NCBI RefSeq assembly: GCF_047607725.1
Contig: NZ_JBLKSS010000134.1
Span: 1-17,381 of the forward strand
Source: JBLKSS01 sp047607725
GTDB lineage: Bacteria > Pseudomonadota > Gammaproteobacteria > Enterobacterales > Enterobacteriaceae
Direction of reading: 5' to 3'
Length of the DNA stretch: 17,381 nucleotides
The notes beneath the pieces were generated by a model, which was not told where the DNA came from, ran no database searches, and saw only the letters and a program-made list of their open reading frames with translations. A program made the position numbers and the translations under genes. The first letter of the stretch is position 1. Every line of letters starts with the position of its first letter. Shown here one piece after another: positions 15,318 to 17,381 of the stretch.

Positions 15318-15347
15318 TTGACTTTCTGTAAAACGAAACATTTTAAT
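15318..15347 (+). promoter_or_regulatory. Candidate hdfR promoter
   Basis: TTGACT (15318-15323, 5 of 6 to -35) and TTTAAT (15342-15347, 5 of 6 to -10) are 18 bases apart, about 30 bases upstream of the hdfR GTG start. The maoP–hdfR gap (15258-15376) is also where the E. coli maoS site lies, but I cannot identify that site by sequence. Confidence 0.5.
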
Positions 15348-15376
15348 CAGTACGACAAAATTTTTTGGAGAGCGCA

Positions 15377-16201
15377 GTGGACACGGAATTACTGAAAACA
15401 TTCTTGGAGGTAAGCAGTACCCGACATTTTGGGCGAGCGGCGGAAGCGCTTTATCTGACACAATCAGCGGTCAGCTTTCGCATCCGCCAGTTGGAAACCC
15501 AGCTGGGCGTAAGCCTGTTTACCCGCCATAGAAATAATATTCGCCTGACCGCGGCGGGGGAACGCCTGTTGCCCTATGCCGAAAATCTGATGATCACCTG
15601 GCAGGTCGCCAAGCAGGAAGTGACGCGCTCCTTGCAGCATAATCCGCTGTCCATTGGCGCCAGCGCATCGCTGTGGGAAGCGTGGCTGGGGGATTGGCTG
15701 CAAAATCTTTATAAACAGTGGCCGGATCTCCAGCTGGAGACGCACATTGCGCTGCGCCAGGGGCTGATAAAAGAGCTGCACGAACGCCAGCTGGATTTAT
15801 TGATTACCACCGAAGCGCCAAAAATGGAGGCGTTGACCAGCCAGCAGCTTGGCAGCTTTTCCCTGACGCTGTTCGCCGATGCCAATGGCGGCGAACCGGT
15901 TAACGACAAGCGACCCTATATACAGCTTGAATGGGGAGCCGATTTTCATACGCATGAAAACTGGCTGCAGCTTAATCAGCAGGCGCCGCTCGTCACCACC
16001 ACCTCGGCGCAATTAACGCGCCAGCTATTGCAGGTCACCGCCGCCTGCGCCTTTTTGCCCAGCCATTGGGCGCAGCGGTTTCCGGATTTGCGGCCCGTTA
16101 GCGACGTGCCAACCATCGTTCGCCCGCTGTACGCGGTATGGCTGCAAAACAGCGATCAGCGTCCGATGATTCGGCAACTGCTGAAAACCGCCGTGCTATG
16201 A
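15377..16201 (+). CDS. hdfR: LysR-type regulator HdfR
   Basis: HdfR is a LysR-type regulator, known in E. coli as an H-NS-dependent repressor of the flagellar master operon flhDC and an activator of gltBD. I chose the GTG at 15377, giving VDTELLKTFLEVSSTRHFGR, because TGGAG lies 6 bases before it and the family starts with the same residues. The product is 274 residues (279 in E. coli). The N-terminal winged helix-turn-helix (residues 1-60: AAEALYLTQSAVSFRIRQLE, LGVSLFTRHRNNIRLTAAG) is closely conserved. The effector-binding domain, with SIGASASLWE and ELHERQLDLLITTEAPKM, is more divergent but complete, ending in YAVWLQNSDQRPMIRQLLKT. Its stop overlaps the end of yjfF by 6 bases. Intact. Confidence 0.94.
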   Translation: MDTELLKTFLEVSSTRHFGRAAEALYLTQSAVSFRIRQLETQLGVSLFTRHRNNIRLTAAGERLLPYAENLMITWQVAKQEVTRSLQHNPLSIGASASLWEAWLGDWLQNLYKQWPDLQLETHIALRQGLIKELHERQLDLLITTEAPKMEALTSQQLGSFSLTLFADANGGEPVNDKRPYIQLEWGADFHTHENWLQLNQQAPLVTTTSAQLTRQLLQVTAACAFLPSHWAQRFPDLRPVSDVPTIVRPLYAVWLQNSDQRPMIRQLLKTAVL

Positions 16202-17155
16202 CGACTCGCGCCGGGCTGGTCCGGCCGGCGCGGCGCCGCTCAGCGGTGCGGCCCGGATCGCCACTGCGTTACCGTTTCCACGGAGCGCCAGCCAGAACGC
16301 GTTTAACCCTTTTTGCAGACCGATAAAGCCGAATAACAGAATCCCTATGACGATCTTGGTCCACCAGGAGCTGAGCGTCCCGTCAAAGGTGATATACGTT
16401 TGGATCAATCCTTGAATCATCACGCCAAACAGCGTACCCAGTAAGGTACCGACGCCGCCGGTCAGTAGCGTCCCGCCGATAACCACCGCCGCGATAGCGT
16501 CTAGCTCCACGCCACTCGCCGCCAGAGCATAGCCCGCAGAGGTGTAAAGAGAGAAGACGATGCCCGACAGCACCGCCAGAAAACTCGACAGCATATAAAT
16601 CCGCACCGTCGTGCTTTTTACCGGCACCCCCATCAAGGCGGCCGAGTAACCGTTACCGCCCATGGCGTAGACGTTATGGCCAAAGCGTGTGCGGTGCGCC
16701 AGCACTACACCCACCGCCACCACCAGCAACATGATAAACGCCAGCAAGGTCAGCCTGCCGCCACCGGGCAGCAGCCAGGCATAGTTAGCCAGCAGGTCAT
16801 ACCGCGGGTGAACGATAGGGACCGACTCCCGCGACAAAATAAAACTCATGCCGCGCAGGAAAAACATACTGGCCAGGGTGATGATAAACGCCGGTAGCCG
16901 CAGAGCGTCGATAATCCAACCGGTCAGGGCGCCATACAATGTGCCCTGCGCCAGCACAATAACGAAGGCCAGTCCGGGAGGAATGCCATATTCTCCAATC
17001 ATTTTCGCCAGCAGTACGCCGGTAAACGCAATTGTCGACCCAACCGACAAATTAATGCCGCCGGAGAGGATCACAAAGGTCATTCCCACCGCCACAATAC
17101 CCAAAAAAGCGTTATCCGTCAGCAGATCGCCAATGACCCGCGTGGAGGCAAAGCC
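16196..17155 (-). pseudogene. yjfF: yjfF, galactofuranose ABC transporter permease, 5' end cut off by IS66-family insertion
   Basis: YjfF is one of two permeases of the E. coli YtfQRT-YjfF importer for galactofuranose, in the ribose/xylose/rhamnose ABC family. About 319 residues remain. The homology starts GFASTRVIGDLLTDNAFLGI and includes VGMTFVILSGGINLSVGS, PAFIITLASMFFLRGMSF, AHRTRFGHNVYAMGGN, VELDAIAAVVIGGTLLTGGVG and FDGTLSSWWTKIVIGILLFG. It is a multi-spanning membrane protein. The first 27 or so residues, holding the start codon and first membrane segment, are missing, because a mobile-element end beginning GTAAGCG abuts the GGC codon at 17155-17153. An internal TTG at 17104 could in theory start translation, but only past the junction. 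The C-terminus is about 15 residues longer than in E. coli and overlaps hdfR by 6 bases. Neighbours ytfQ, ytfR and ytfT are not in the window. Confidence 0.88.
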
Positions 17156-17381
17156 GTAAGCGTACGCCCAGCGCCGTATTGACAGTTATTCAGCAGGGAT
17201 GGTGAGGTTCCACGGCAGGAGCTCTTTGATTTTGTTGATGAGATGATCCGCGATAATCGCCAGCACATGGCGCAGATACGCTTCCGGCTCCACGCCGTTC
17301 AGTTTGCAACTGCCGATCAGCGTATACATCAGCGCCGCCCGGTCGCCGCCGCTATCCGAACCGAAGAACAGATAGTTCTTG
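17156..17381 (-). mobile_element. IS66-family insertion sequence, 3' end (continues beyond the window)
   Basis: The element end reads GTAAGCGTACGCCCAGCGCC from 17156 into the element. IS66-family ends typically begin GTAA, and this one stands exactly where yjfF homology stops. The transposase 3' end lies just inside. IS66 elements usually duplicate 8 bp of target, so GCAAAGCC (17148-17155) should recur at the far end, which is outside the window. Confidence 0.85.
17186..17381 (-). CDS. IS66-family transposase (TnpC), C-terminal 64 residues
   Basis: This is the C-terminus of the large DDE transposase of IS66-type elements; the rest runs out of the window. The visible part reads NYLFFGSDSGGDRAALMYTL, then LIGSCKLNGVEPEAYLRHVL, and ends NKIKELLPWNLTIPAE before TAA (17188-17186). 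The block FFGSDSGGDRAA.. LIGSCKLNGVEP.. YLRHVL..LLPWN is the family signature at this end. The stop lies 30 bases from the element's end. Whether the copy is active cannot be judged from this part. Confidence 0.92.
   Translation of the reverse strand, partial: KNYLFFGSDSGGDRAALMYTLIGSCKLNGVEPEAYLRHVLAIIADHLINKIKELLPWNLTIPAE

Overview
The window comes from a gammaproteobacterium of the order Enterobacterales. The gene order gppA–rep–ilvC–ilvY–ilvADEMGL–comM(yifB)–maoP(yifE)–hdfR is the Escherichia/Serratia/Yersinia order, read backwards here, and the intact proteins are very close to their E. coli counterparts in sequence and length. A GC-rich genome with many recently broken genes, long gene-free stretches and an IS66-type insertion points to a host-restricted, decaying genome of the Sodalis type. 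That last step is inference from style, not from a marker gene.

Layout. 1-733: remnant of gppA (+ strand, 5' part unrecognisable, one frameshift), convergent with rep, with several hairpins between them. 734-3141: rep helicase (- strand), then a GC-rich gap with short repeats and the ilvC terminator; ppiC, which lies here in E. coli, is not seen. 3142-5505: ilvC (- strand) and its divergent regulator ilvY (+ strand). ilvY is dead (two 1-bp insertions and a deletion of about 226 bp), but the shared operators look intact. 5438-12153: the complete ilvLGMEDA operon on the - strand, with leader peptide, attenuator, acetolactate synthase II (ilvG intact, ilvM), transaminase, dihydroxyacid dehydratase and threonine deaminase. 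The ilvA stop codon has been lost through a 1-bp change, adding about 30 residues. 12154-13382: 1.2 kb with no recognisable gene. 13383-14891: comM with two frameshifts. 14919-16201: maoP and hdfR, both intact and divergent. 16196-17155: yjfF, a galactofuranose ABC permease whose 5' end is cut off by an IS66-family element that runs out of the window (17156-17381).

How it works together. ilvA, ilvGM, ilvC, ilvD and ilvE supply every step from threonine or pyruvate to isoleucine and valine, so branched-chain amino-acid synthesis appears kept. The attenuator on ilvL should still sense charged Ile, Val and Leu tRNAs. ilvC, the one pathway gene outside the operon, has lost its dedicated activator. 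I found no defence system, CRISPR array, prophage or other new multi-gene system. The interest lies in regulatory and gene decay around a retained biosynthetic locus.
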